DNA of 64,000 bases, taken from the NCBI RefSeq assembly GCF_030035675.1, contig NC_084480.1:134366738-134430737 (forward strand), read 5' to 3'. Each line of letters opens with the position of its first letter. The stretch's first letter is position 1. Under the pieces are notes generated by a model, which ran no database searches, had not been told where the DNA came from, and saw only the letters and a list, made by a program, of their open reading frames with translations. This document shows positions 45,791-56,344 of the stretch, piece by piece. Made by a program: the position numbers and the translations under genes. Source of the DNA: Rhineura floridana (lineage: Eukaryota; Chordata; Lepidosauria; Squamata; Rhineuridae).

Positions 45791-45987
45791 TGAGAATCAG
45801 GAGGGACATATCACAACACAATTACAACTAAGCATGCTCAGTGACCACAAAGTATGGGGGAATGGAGTGAAGTATTCTGGAAAAGGGCATGCCTAGCTGG
45901 CTGGAACACTGAAAGGTAGCAACTGCAACATTGTGCTACAGTTTCCACCCATTGTATTTGATGTTTGGCGGCCAATACTATGTAATT

Positions 45988-46078
45988 GCCTATGGCCATA
46001 CTACCCTGAACATGCCCGATCTCGTCTGATCTCGGAAACTAAGCAGGGTCAGGCCTGGTTAGTACTTGGATGGGAGAC
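45988..46078 (+). mobile_element. 5S rRNA-derived head joined to a CR1 tail
   Basis: The first 91 bases follow vertebrate 5S rRNA with a handful of changes: 'gcctatggccata', 'gatctcgtctgatctcgg', 'aagcagggtcaggcctgg', 'agtacttggatgggaga'. The internal promoter region is present. The 5S match stops about 30 bases before its natural end, where CR1 sequence begins. It is not a functional 5S gene. Confidence 0.9.
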
Positions 46079-46274
46079 TACTAGCCATGATGGCTGTGCT
46101 CTGCCACCCTAGTCAGAGGCAGCATGCTTCTGAAAACCAGTTGCTGGAAGCCTCAGGAGGGGAGAGTGTTCTTGCACTCCGGTCCTGCTTGTGGGCTTCC
46201 CCCAGGCACCTGGTTGGCCACTGTGAGAACAGGATGCAGGACTAGATGGGCCACTGGCCTGATCCAGCAGGCTC
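46079..46274 (+). mobile_element. CR1 LINE 3' UTR (tail of the 5S chimera)
   Basis: 'ctactagccatgatggctgt' through 'ctgcttgtgggcttccccc' and 'gggccactggcctgatccag' are the usual 3' end of a squamate CR1 subfamily. Confidence 0.8.
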
Positions 46275-46279
46275 TTTAG

Positions 46280-46560
46280 GGAAGCATACCTGCCCCTCCT
46301 CCTTCCGCCCTTTCCATTCCTTTGTCCTCCGACTGTCCAGGAGAGAGGAGACATCCCTTTGTCTCTGCTGTCTCCAAGCCATGATGCTAACCCTCGCACC
46401 TGGGCGTTACACCTCTAACTTAGCTAGTTAGTTAGAACTTGGTTTGCTTTTCTATCTACTATGTATTTCTATAAATAAAGTAGCTTTTCTTATTTTACTA
46501 AATCCCAAGTCTCAGTGATGCTGATGCAGGGTAAAAGGCTGCTTTCTTAGGCAAACGCAC
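46280..46560 (+). mobile_element. Possible solo LTR fragment (fossil)
   Basis: 'ctataaataaagtagctttt' followed by 'aaatcccaagtctcagtg' resembles the poly(A)/R-U5 part of a retroviral LTR. Boundaries are not found. Treat as tentative. Confidence 0.3.
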
Positions 46561-46807
46561 TTTCACGCTGGCACACTCGCATTTCAACATCTGCTGTTAC
46601 TCTGCTGCTGTTGTGTTGCTTTAAACGAAATTAAGCACACAAATTACACACAGCGCAACAAGTTCTACAACCCCTCATGCATGCTCTAAATGCATGATTG
46701 GATTTAGCAGAACCCTCCTATTTTGGTGGGACACAATAAGGCAGTCTCTTCCATAATAGTGAATTTTATACTTTTATTAAAATTTGTTGATGTCTTGGTC
46801 ATTATAG

Positions 46808-46943
46808 ATCAGGGATCAGGGACAGACAATATGGTGCCCTCCATATGTTTTGGACTACAACTCCCATAATTCCAGACTATTGACCATGCTGGCTTAGGCT
46901 GATGGGAGCTGTAGTCCACAACATCTGGACTACCCCGCTGTAG
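46808..46943. mobile_element. hAT-like palindromic MITE, family A
   Basis: 'tatggtgccctccatatgtt' and 'tagtccacaacatctggac', with 'attgaccatgctggcttagg' in the centre. Confidence 0.7.
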
Positions 46944-47390
46944 ATTTCATGAGAAAGATGGGGCATATGTGGCTTCCCCTTCAATGTACCTTTCCCATCT
47001 TTAAAAATGGATTCGTGTTCTTTAAATACGGCAAGCCACAAGCCCATGAAGAGCTAAGACCCCTTACAGAGAGTCCTGTTTGTTTTTTGTTTTTTTGGAG
47101 AGCTTTACCTAATTAACTTCTGTTTGAGGGTAGACAACCAAAAGGAGTTTAGCAACATGCATTTTTCCCTTCATGTCAAAGGAGCCGACAAAAGCTAAAT
47201 CTCTGCAGGGTGTCCCAGTTATTTGCAAATCTCCCACAGGATCACAAATTTCCCAGAAACTGGGCTCTGAATCTGTTGACTCAGAAATCCCTTCTGCTGT
47301 TTAACATTTTTAATCTATTTCTTTCACCTGCTACTGCATGAATGAGGATTCATTCTCTCCTTCCCTGTTTCCAGTCCCATAGCCCCGTGG
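46944..47390. other. Intergenic
   Basis: AT-rich with no supported feature. Confidence 0.5.
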
Positions 47391-47838
47391 ATGATAAAAC
47401 AGGGTCAACAAGGTCACCCTTCAACAAGGTTACCTCCTCTATCTACTGGGAACTCCCCCAGGGCATTCAAGAATCCTGTGGATTCCATTAGGCTCTGGGG
47501 GCAGACCATCTTAATCTGTCCACCACCCCTGCAGGGAAGGATCAGAGTCATAAGTCTAAACTTCACCAGGAAGTGGTCTGACCATGACAACGGGGTGACA
47601 TCCACCCCCCATCTCGAAACCACCCCTTCCTCCATCTGGAGCAAAAACCAAGTCGAGCGTGTGACCTGCCCTATGTGTCAGGCCAGTGACAATTTGAGAC
47701 AGCCCCATGGTTGTCATGGAGGCCATGAAGCCTCGAGCCTAGAGGCAGCCTCTGCATGGACACTGAAATCACCCAGCAGTATTGTTCTGGGCTCCTCCAA
47801 CACCACAGCCAAGACGGCCTCTGCCAGCTCAGTCAGAC
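47391..47838 (-). mobile_element. L2/CR1-group LINE endonuclease segment, inverted
   Basis: The minus strand encodes the C-terminal part of the AP-endonuclease domain: 'EPRTILLGDFSVHAEAASRL' then, in another frame, 'TPLSWSDHFLVKFRL'. The GDF and SDH residues are the usual catalytic motifs. It lies head to head with the sense C-terminal segment that follows. Confidence 0.8.
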
Positions 47839-48255
47839 CTGAGGGACGCTTACCTGAGGGACTGCTTACGCCCATATGTACCTGCCTGGGATTTAAGATC
47901 ATCTGCCTCTAGTTTCTTCTGCATGCCTGGAATGAAAGATGTTAGACTGACAGGCACATGGGAGAGGGCCTTTTCAGCTGTGGTCCCCAAGCTTTGGAAT
48001 ACCCTACCCCAAGAAGCCCACTCTGCTCCCTCCCTGATGGTTTTCCGGAGACTTCTGAAAATGTTCTTGTTCCGCAGAGCCTTTGGGAGGGACTGAGGGT
48101 AGAGCCTGACACTGATTTTATGCCTTCTATGTTAATTTTTACCTTTATAGTCCCTTCAGTACCACTCTCTCTATATATTGTTATGAGTTTAGGGTTGGAA
48201 TGGATGACCCCTGTAGGTCCCCTTCCAACCTCTGATTTGGAATCCTGTGCCTTGG
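47839..48255 (+). mobile_element. L2/CR1-group LINE, ORF2 end and 3' UTR, sense
   Basis: Encodes 'VRLTGTWERAFSAVVPKLWN' and 'APSLMVFRRLLKMFLFRRAF', the ORF2 C-terminus. The 3' UTR ends 'gtaggtccccttccaacctc', which resembles the CR1 end. The RT core is absent between this and the inverted endonuclease segment. Confidence 0.8.
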
Positions 48256-48257
48256 AA

Positions 48258-48738
48258 TGAGGAACTCCCTCTGCTGGTCAGATGAGTCTCTCTTTTGTTA
48301 AGCTAATAGAGTGGCCAGGTAGGTAGAATGGGTCTATCAGTTGCCCAGCAACTGGTGAATGGGCCAGGAAGACCCTTTTGTCATTGAAACTCTTCAGGAG
48401 AGCATTCTCTCCCCCTCCCCTGGAGCCCAGGAGAGACTTGTAGTTTTAGTTGTGTCTAGACAATGCCTGGGAACTGGAGGCAGGCAGAGAGGCTGGCTGT
48501 CTGCATCATGGCTATAGGATGCCTCCTGTAATACTGATGGGAAAGCTGGATATTGGACTGCTGATGCCTTGAATCCCTCCATCCTAAGCTCAAGTTGGAA
48601 TGTGTGTAAATAAATAAACCATATTTCATAAAGACACCACAGTCTTCACTGAACTTCTTCCCAAAGGAAACCAAATCCTGGATGAGCGCAGGGACCCCGG
48701 AAATCTCACCGCTTGGAGATTGGGGAGGCGCGCAACAA
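48258..48738 (+). mobile_element. Possible solo LTR (fossil)
   Basis: 'gtaaataaataaaccatatt' then 'ggaaatctcaccgcttgg' and 'gaggcgcgcaaca' resemble an LTR R-U5 end. The start near 48258 is a guess and no target duplication was found. Confidence 0.35.
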
Positions 48739-48788
48739 TATGTATGTGTGTGTGGGCACGCGCGCATGTGCGCGCATGTGTGTGTGTA
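48739..48788. repeat. Alternating purine-pyrimidine run
   Basis: TG and CG dinucleotides alternate ('gcacgcgcgcatgtgcgcgc') across about 50 bases, with one break. Confidence 0.85.
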
Positions 48789-48972
48789 GTATTTTATGTA
48801 CTTTAATTGCATTTTATGTATTTTAATTTATTTTAATATTTTTATTATCTTTATTGTGTACAATTTTATTATGTACATGTTCAATTTTATTGTAAGCCAC
48901 TCTGAGTGCCCTATTATAGGGTAGAAGGGCGGGATAGAAATATTTTAAATAAATAAATAAATAAATAAATAT
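48789..48972 (+). mobile_element. L2/CR1-group LINE 3' UTR
   Basis: 'gtaagccactctgagtgccc' then 'agaagggcgggatagaaat' and an (AAAT)n tail. No ORF2 remains. Confidence 0.75.
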
Positions 48973-50289
48973 TGTTGCTTCCTCCCTGCTAAAACAAGAT
49001 CAGCACAGCACATGTCTTGTTCCTGTTATTTGGGCTGATTGCAGATGTTGCCACCACTCACCATATGCTCAGAGGCACATGTTACCAAATTCTTCCAAGC
49101 TACCTCCTGGTGCATTCACTATAGCTGCCCAATTTTCCAGCTTTTAAAAGTTTGATAGAAAGATATGTGGGCTATAGGTACGTTCTTAAACCCCAAGGAT
49201 TTTTGCCTATTAGTGAAGATACATACTTGAGTGCAAATTGGCATATGGCACAATTGTGAGATTTTGCTAGGGCTAGTGAGATGATATTTCTGGCTGGGAT
49301 GCCCTAAAGGGTGCTGCTGTCATCTCCTCATCACTTTCATGATGGTATTCTGTGGGCATCCATCAATGACCCCATGAGACCACTATACTTCCTGCCCATC
49401 AGCTAATTATGAGGTCTCACCAAATCCTGCTCATTCCACCCCAGAGAAGGATATGGAGTACTTCATTAATGATCTAGAAAATTGTGTGGCATTACTTTGC
49501 TCAGCAGAATAATTGACCCTGTTGTGGAACCCTTCCCTACAAAGTCTCTGACAAAGTGAAGACAAATTCAGTGATCTGGTGCCCCCATCCTCCAACCTCC
49601 AGCCACTCACCATCATTTTCTCCAATTTCAGCTTGTCAATTTAATATTTCAGTCTTTCTTCCAGGTTAAAAGAATCTTGGGCAGCAAAGCTAGAAAAGAT
49701 CTTGCCCAAGACCATGGAGAGTCGCTGTCAGTCAAAGTAGAAAACACTGGACTAGTTGTCTGACTCACTAAGGCAGCTTTAAATATTGATATGAATGCTT
49801 TATGAAAGGCACACTTTCTTTGACTTCCTAGGATGCCAGACTTTGATCATTCAACAGATACAGAAGCAATCATCACCTTTTTAGATGTTTGAAGGCTTTG
49901 TGTAGAATGAATGTGTGGGGGTGGGAGGTGTTGCATAGCAGCAGGAACAATCCTCAGTCTACATGTGTTATCCACCAGTGTAACACTGTCCCACACAGAT
50001 ACCCATTCTGCATAACTAAATGCGTGAAAGGTTTTTTTATTTTTTATGGGAAGCCCACAGTGCAGTGCTAATTCTTAATTAGGGAGTCAACCATTTGAAC
50101 TGCACTGCTCCATATAAGCAGACAAATAGTGCAGAATGTCAATCAGAAATCTAATTGTGGGATTTGTTCCGCATTGTTTTTAAATGATATCTAAATGTTC
50201 ATCAAAATGCAATGAATAGTAGTCTACCTTCAGGAATGGCAAGATATTTAAAAGATGAATACAGTTCCCCACCCCTGGATTTATCATGA
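48973..50289. other. Intergenic with a repeat G fragment
   Basis: 49110-49230 is the reverse complement of part of repeat G ('tagctgcccaattttcc', 'ggtacgttcttaaac'). The rest is unrecognised. Confidence 0.5.
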
Positions 50290-50432
50290 CAGAGCTACCT
50301 TCCCCAAGTTTGGGTTTCCAGATGCTGATGGATGGCAACCCCCATCATCCCTAGCCAGCATGGCCGATAGTTAGGGATGATAGGAGTTGGAGTACAACAG
50401 CATCTGGAGACCCATGACTGGGGATAGGCTGG
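50290..50432. mobile_element. hAT-like palindromic MITE, family A
   Basis: 'ttccccaagtttgggtttcc' and 'ggagacccatgactggggat' ends, with 'ccagcatggccgatagttag' in the centre. Confidence 0.7.
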
Positions 50433-51165
50433 GCTGAATAGTTGCTAAAATCTGTTTATTCAGGCATCATCCATAGCACTTGAGGGCAGAGAGGACATGG
50501 GGCATTTACACATAATGGTTAGAGCATTTAAAAACTTACAGCACAACAGCACAATGCTGACACTACTAGATTCAGGGCAGATCTGTTTTTCCCAAGCCCA
50601 GGTGAACATCTTAGCTGAGCTTCTGACAGCAAAATAAAAAATAGGTAAAACATTTTAAATAAATAAAAATAATAAATAAAAAGAAACTGTCACCACTGCC
50701 CACAAATGGTAAGCCCCCTACCACCAAACCTTTCAACAAATGTCATTCACTCTCATATTATCAAAATGTCACCTATTCCCCTTGCCTGTCAAGTCTATCC
50801 TGTAAATGCCTCCCCCTCCAAGATATTTTAAAACATTGCTTCCCTGTCTGGTCTCCAAAACCATAAGTAAGCCTGGATGTGTGAAAATTGGTCCAATTAT
50901 GGAGTACCTAATCTAATTGTACTTATTCCCAGATAAATGTGTACAGGACTGCAGCCCAAATGATTAGTCATTTGCTCCTTTTCATGACACCCAAAACAGC
51001 TGGCTGAGGCAGCCGCCTCATTCTACCGAATGAAAGAGGTGGCCCTGCCACTAGAGATATGATGGGCTGAGTCTCAGATTTTCTGTGTGCAAACTATGAA
51101 CTCTGCTACTGAGCTATGGATCCTCCCTGCAAGTTTCCATAGGGAAAAAATTGCCCTATCCAATG

Positions 51166-51201
<36 letters not shown>

Positions 51202-51562
51202 TCCACTGAGCTGTTACAGCCACCTTATTTGTACAAGTAGGCTGCACCTCAAGCTTAGTGTAAAATAGGCACGGTTTTAGTACAGGCGGACTTTGGCCAC
51301 ATTTGCACGGCACACAAATGACACACTGCCATAACTTCCCCACAAAGAATCTTGGGGATTTTCATTTTGTGAGAAGGTTTGTGGACGTTAAACTGAATGT
51401 GTAGCTGTCAGGTGGACATGGAGGAGCAGCAGGACACCTTCCTCATTGCTCCTCTCCCAGCCCAACAAAGTAGAGACGTGGGTTGGCCAGAGGTACAGTG
51501 ACAGGACAATGGCAGGGATGGATCATTCCCTATACACTCACAGTGACTGCACAAGCGATAGC
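50433..51562. other. Intergenic with (AC)n and a family E remnant
   Basis: (AC)n at about 51170-51198; a family E-like 'ccccacaaagaatcttgggg' at 51310-51375. No gene is seen. Confidence 0.5.
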
Positions 51563-51665
51563 CAGAGCTTGGAAAAGTTACTTTTTTGAACTACAACTCC
51601 CATCAGCCCCAGCCAACATGGCCACTGGATTGGGCTGATGGGAGTTGTAGTTCAAAAAAGTAACA
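51563..51665. mobile_element. hAT-like palindromic MITE, family B, right end missing
   Basis: Starts 'cagagcttggaaaagttact'. It stops after 'ttcaaaaaagtaac' without the last 15 or so bases. Confidence 0.8.
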
Positions 51666-51933
51666 TGCAGGACCATTGGAGAATGGTCCCAGGTTGCTAG
51701 ACCAGGAATGGAGAACAGATAGAGAAAAGATTACAGAACAAAGGAAAAGGAGTCAGGGGAACTTGGAAAGAATGTGGACACGCTACAAGGGAAGAAAGAA
51801 GTAAAGGAAAGAGTAAGGAAGCAGGTCTGGATTTCTCAGTCCAGTGCTGAGCCAGTAGAGAGAACAGAACAGCAGGGGGGAGGGGGACCACGACACTACA
51901 GAAAGGAGTATTTGGTGTAGGCAGGGAGCACTA

Positions 51934-52234
51934 AAAAGGTAAAGGTGTCCCTGCACTTGTAGTGCGAGTCGTTTCCGACTCTTAGGGTGACGTCTTGCGA
52001 CGTTTACTAGGCAGACCGTATATATGGGGTGGGATTGCCAGTTCCATCCCCGGCCTTTCTTTACCCCCCAGCATATGCCGGGTACTCATTTTACTGACCA
52101 CGGATGGATGGAAGGCTGAGTGGAGTTCGACACCTTTTACCGGAGATTCGACTTCCTCCTTCCGTTGGAATCGAACTCCGGCCATGAGCAGAGCTTCGGC
52201 TGCGTTACCGCTGCTTACCACTTTGCACCACGGA
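51934..52234 (-). mobile_element. Young tRNA-derived SINE, 301 bp, 13-bp TSD
   Basis: The minus strand reads tRNA-like from 'ccgtggtgcaaagtggtaag' (box A), with a box B-like 'gttcgattccaacgg', and ends 'gcagggacacctttacc'. Perfect 13-bp repeats 'gcagggagcacta' at 51921-51933 and 52235-52247. Many CpG sites remain, unlike the flanks. It is a different family from the Sauria SINE and the 30129 type. Confidence 0.9.
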
Positions 52235-52347
52235 GCAGGGAGCACTACACTATGGGAAAAAAAACTAGAAAAGGCTCCTGTGAGTATAAGGGTATCCAAA
52301 CGCTAGTGGTAAAAGTTCCACCAGGTGGTCTCTGAATCTAAGACTTT

Positions 52348-52852
52348 GGGCTGGTTCACATTGGAGCTGAACTCCATTTTAAAGGCAAAGCTTTTCTCAT
52401 CACAATGAAGTTTAAAGGTTCACGCTTTGTACCTTATATGAGCCCTCAATCTGCTGTTTTGCATTCATACTGAAGGTGAAGGGTTAATCTCGCAGCTTCC
52501 TAATGACCATGCCCTCTTAAGGTCAAACTATCTGTTCCTCTGGTTACCTTGGCAACCAGGCATACTCAGTTTGTTCCAGAGTAAAATAACAGCAACAAAG
52601 GGAGGAGGAGAGAGTGGGGGTGGACTCACCAAAGCACTGGAGCTAAGCGTCTACAAGCCCCTAGAGATATGAAGCACAGACAGTTTTTCCTTCCCTTTCT
52701 GGATTAAAATTGGATTGATTTGCTTCAGATTTAAGGGAGAAAGCATCGACTTGCCTTTCCATGGTCTGAAACGTCATGTAAATTCAGCTAATTTAACAAG
52801 CATGCGAGTAGCACCGATCTCGGTGTAAGTCCCCATGTGAATGACCCTAAAC
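52348..52852. mobile_element. Possible DNA transposon remnant
   Basis: The left 'gggctggttcacattgg' and right 'ccccatgtgaatgaccc' ends are loosely inverted. No target duplication or coding part was found. Confidence 0.35.
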
Positions 52853-53532
52853 CTAGGGCTCTAAAGATCATGGGAACCTTAAATAGCAGAAGTAATTGCC
52901 ATCCCAGAAAAAGAAAGAGCCCGGATATCCTGGGAGAAGCCATGATCATGAATAAAACAGGTTACCACCAATTTCACTTTTAAAATTCCAATGTGGCCAC
53001 ATTAGCAGCAATACACTCCCCTCCCCAAACACACACAATTAATCTGTTTGAAGCTGGTGTGCAGATTAGTCATATAGCAAATGCTCTCAAAGAAACTGTG
53101 CACATCCCAGTGATATCTGAAAAATAAACAATTTCCTATGTTGGTTGAACATAGATGGAATCAGATGAAAAAAGGTAACATTATGATGAATAGAAATGGT
53201 TTGTAAAGGACAATTGGCTTTTAGACAAAACAGATGTGAATAATATTGTACAGTAGCAGCAGGCTAGGCAGTCAAAATTCAAGGAGTGAAAAACCTATTA
53301 GAAAAAATAGATAGAAAAAAAGACATATTTCAGAGCAGACCCTTTCGGATTTCAGTGGGTCAACTTGGAGAATGATCAAAGTTGGATATCTCCCCATATC
53401 CACAGGTACATAGCCACTTGTGTGCTGGTAAATGTTTAACAACAGGCTCTCCAAATATATATATATGCATATTTTATTTATATGTAAATCTCTGGGCGGT
53501 TTACAGTAACATTCATTTTAACATTTACAGTT
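52853..53532. other. Intergenic
   Basis: A short (AT)n run at 53457-53468. Nothing else is supported. Confidence 0.5.
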
Positions 53533-53760
53533 TGTTGTTGTTATGTGCCTTCAAGTCAATTACGACTTATGGCGACCCTATGAATCAGTGACCTCCAAGA
53601 GCAACTGTTGTAAACCACCCTGTTCAGATCTTGTAAGTTCAGGTCTGTGGCTTCCTTTATGGAATCAATCCGTCTCTTGTTTGGCCTTCCTCTTTTTCTC
53701 AGCATTATTATCTTTTCTAATGAATCATCTCTCTCTTCTTTGGCAGTTACAGAATTCTCA
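53533..53760 (-). mobile_element. BovB/RTE LINE 3' end
   Basis: 'ttgttgttgttatgtgcctt', 'caattacgacttatggcgac', 'gcttcctttatggaatcaat' are the reverse complement of the 54830-55490 end, including the end of the RT-linked coding region. Confidence 0.85.
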
Positions 53761-54254
53761 CTCTCCACAACTTGTCTTGTCTTTTTGAAGTAGGAATAAA
53801 GGCTTGCTTGCAATTGACATTAATTAGGACTGTTCTTAATGGCTCCCTTTTCATGCTGATTGGCTCGTACAGCACTAGAGACATAGGGACACTGCTGGGA
53901 CCTGGCTTCCAAAAAAGTAAGAGGTCTAAGCCCCCCTGGGCCCCCAAGGTATTGTGTTCAAAGTGTGTGACAGCTAGGAGGCCTACATGCTAAACTCTCC
54001 ACACTGTGGTCTTCAAATACTCAAATACATGAAACATTAGTATTAAGAACTGTGGCTATGTAGCTGCTGGAGGAAGGCAGGGCACTTTCCAGCTCTGCAT
54101 TGTTTCATTTGGGTTGTGTGTTTAGCTAGATGGCTTCCTGCCACTTCCTTCTGTCCATTAGAATCTCCTGAAACACCTCAAAGCTCCCTTAAAGTCCATG
54201 TACACTGGCTGTGGGAAATTTCCAGTCTCACTGCTTTAGAACTGACATTTATCT
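53761..54254. other. Intergenic
   Basis: Nothing recognised. Confidence 0.5.
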
Positions 54255-54575
54255 AGGATGCTCATGCATCCTATTTTACAGAGGACAGTCCTCTGTTTGA
54301 GGGGAAGATCTGGTCCCAGTGTGGTTTAAAGAAGCATAGGGAGAACAGCAGCCTTGAAGTTGTCCATCAGCAAGTAGCACTTGCACAGCAAGCTGAGCAG
54401 GCACACAGTTCACCTGGTCACAGTTTTCCCCACTATGTTGAGATGCCCGGTATTTCTATTTAAATTATAGTAATTCTGTCTAAATGTGCATCTATATGTA
54501 TAAACAGCATGTGCATATTTAATGCAAACTGGTGTCCCCCTTTGTGCCTTTTTTTACGGTAATGCATTTCTTTCT
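54255..54575 (+). repeat. Dispersed repeat I, copy 2
   Basis: Matches 40915-41235 ('cagaggacagtcctctg', 'aggcacacagttcacctgg'). Non-coding, class unknown. Confidence 0.6.
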
Positions 54576-54829
54576 TTCTTTGTGGGAGGAGGTGATATGC
54601 ATAAGTGGTTCCCCTGATTATATCTAGGACAATATTAGGAACCAAAACAGCCTTTGAACCAAAGTGACAAAACACAACCTGGCTGCCCGCTGGCGCCGGG
54701 CCTAATTCTTATGGGCCGTTTTATTCTTAGGACAGAGAACTTGGGCTGGAAGTGCATTTTGCCATGACAAAGTGACCCTCTTATGAGTGATCAGCCTTGA
54801 TAACAAAGTCGGTAATTTTTATCAGAAAG

Positions 54830-55490
54830 GGCTTCTGTTACTGCAAGTTACATTCAAAATCAAAGAGAGAGAAGTAATATCGAAGTATGGGATTTGGCAC
54901 AGTCATTAACCAAACTGGAGACAATAGTCAAGAAATCAGAAGAAGGCTAGGACTGGGGAGGGCAGCTGTGAGAGAACTAGAAAAGGTCCTCAAATGCAAT
55001 GATGTATCACTGAACACCAAAGTCAGGATCATTCAGACCATGGAATTCCCGATCTCTATGTATGGATGTGAAAGTTGGACAGTGAAAAAGGCAGATAGGA
55101 GAAAAATCAACTCATTTGAAATGTGGTGTTGGAGGAGAGCTTTGTGCATACCATGGACTGCGAAAAAGACAAATAATTAGGTATTAGAACAAATTAAACC
55201 AGAACTGTCACTAGAAGCTAAAATGATGCAACTGAGGTCATCATACTTTGGGCACATCATGAGAAGACATGATTCACTAGAAAAGACAATAATTCTGGGA
55301 AAACAGAAGGGAGTAGAAAAAGAGGAAGGCCAAACAAGAGATGGATGGATTCCATAAAGGAAGCCACAGACCTGAACTGACAAGATCTGAACAGGGTGGT
55401 TCACGACAGATGCTCTTGGAGGTCGCTGATTCATAGGGTCGCCATAAGTCGTAATCGACTTGAAGGCACATAACAACAACAACAACAAAA
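54830..55490 (+). mobile_element. BovB/RTE LINE, ORF2 C-terminus and tail
   Basis: Encodes 'LNTKVRIIQTMEFPISMYGC' and 'ESWTVKKADRRKINSFEMWC', then 'WRRALCIPWTAKKTN', the region after the RT core in BovB. A stop and frame changes follow. It ends 'gggtcgccataagtcgtaat' and (AAC)n. Its tail is the one copied in the SINEs at 1217 and 55868, so this family is the likely source of their mobility. Confidence 0.9.
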
Positions 55491-55496
55491 TATATT

Positions 55497-56204
55497 CTGA
55501 AGGAAACAAAACACAAGCTGAACAAATGCTAACAAACCTTTTCCAAGAGACTAAAGAGTGAAGGCAATGTAAGCTTGCTGCATTTTAAGACTTCACCATC
55601 CCTCCCCACAAGCACTGTGACTGGAGATTGTTGGGTGAAATTCTACCCCTGCACATTTCAATAAGAAAAGTCCAGCTTTCCCCTCCCTCCCTCCACACCC
55701 TGGCATGCTCCTCAAATAGTATTGTAACTAATAATTGCAACACTTTGGAGATATTCTGTCTGGCTTCTTTACAAAAAGTTTTGTGCCACAGATCAGTGCA
55801 AATCACTACAAATTGAATCAGCTCTGTAACGATTTGTAGCTGTCTTGAGCTGATCCAAACAGGGCACTGCTGCTGCTGTTATATGCCTTCAAGTCCATTA
55901 CGACTTATGGCGACCATATGACTTATGGCGACCCTTTTTTGGATATATTCATAGGGTTTTCATGGTAAGAGGTATTCAGAGGTGGTTTACCACTGCCTTC
56001 CTCTAAGCCTATGGCACCTGGTATTCCCAGGTGGTCTCCCATCCAAGTACTAACCAGGCCTGACCCTGCTTAGCTTCCGAGATCAGACAAGATTGGGTGT
56101 GTTCAGGGTTGCATGGCTGTAGGCCAAACAGGACACAAATACCCATAAATGAGCCCAATTCCATCCTGGATTTGGACAGATCAGTTGCACAGCCCTAAAC
56201 AAGA
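55497..56204 (+). repeat. Dispersed repeat H, copy 2, split by a SINE
   Basis: Matches 36765-37160 ('ttaagacttcaccatccctc', 'gccacagatcagtgcaaat', 'cagttgcacagcccta'). Interrupted by the 5S-headed SINE at 55868-56123. Confidence 0.7.
55868..56123 (-). mobile_element. 5S rRNA-headed SINE with Sauria SINE body and BovB tail
   Basis: On the minus strand the element starts with a nearly complete 5S rRNA ('gatctcggaagctaagcagg', 'ctggttagtacttggatggg', 'gggaataccagg'). It continues into 'gaggaaggcagtggtaaacc', 'accatgaaaaccctatgaat' and the BovB-type 'gtcgccataagtcgtaat'. That body and tail are shared with the tRNA-headed SINE at 1217-1445. Flanking repeats 'ccaaacagggcac' and 'ccaaacaggacac' (55855-55867, 56124-56136) match at 12 of 13. 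Confidence 0.92.
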
Positions 56205-56207
56205 TGG

Positions 56208-56344
56208 TGCCTGTCTAAGATGTAAGGGGAAGGAATTCCAAAACGAAGGTGCCACTAGACTTAAAGGCCATTCCTGTATTGACATAAGGATCTCCTGATG
56301 AGATGGTATCTGCAGTATCCCATTTCCTGCAGAGCACATTGATC
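56208..56344 (-). mobile_element. L2/CR1-group LINE fragment
   Basis: 'ctcctgatgagatggtatct', 'gcagagcacattgatcag' match 61640-61750 of the minus-strand LINE. Confidence 0.65.

Noticed and set aside
45988-46078. Functional 5S rRNA gene
   Set aside because: It is truncated, carries several changes, and is fused to a CR1 3' UTR, so it is a retroelement head.
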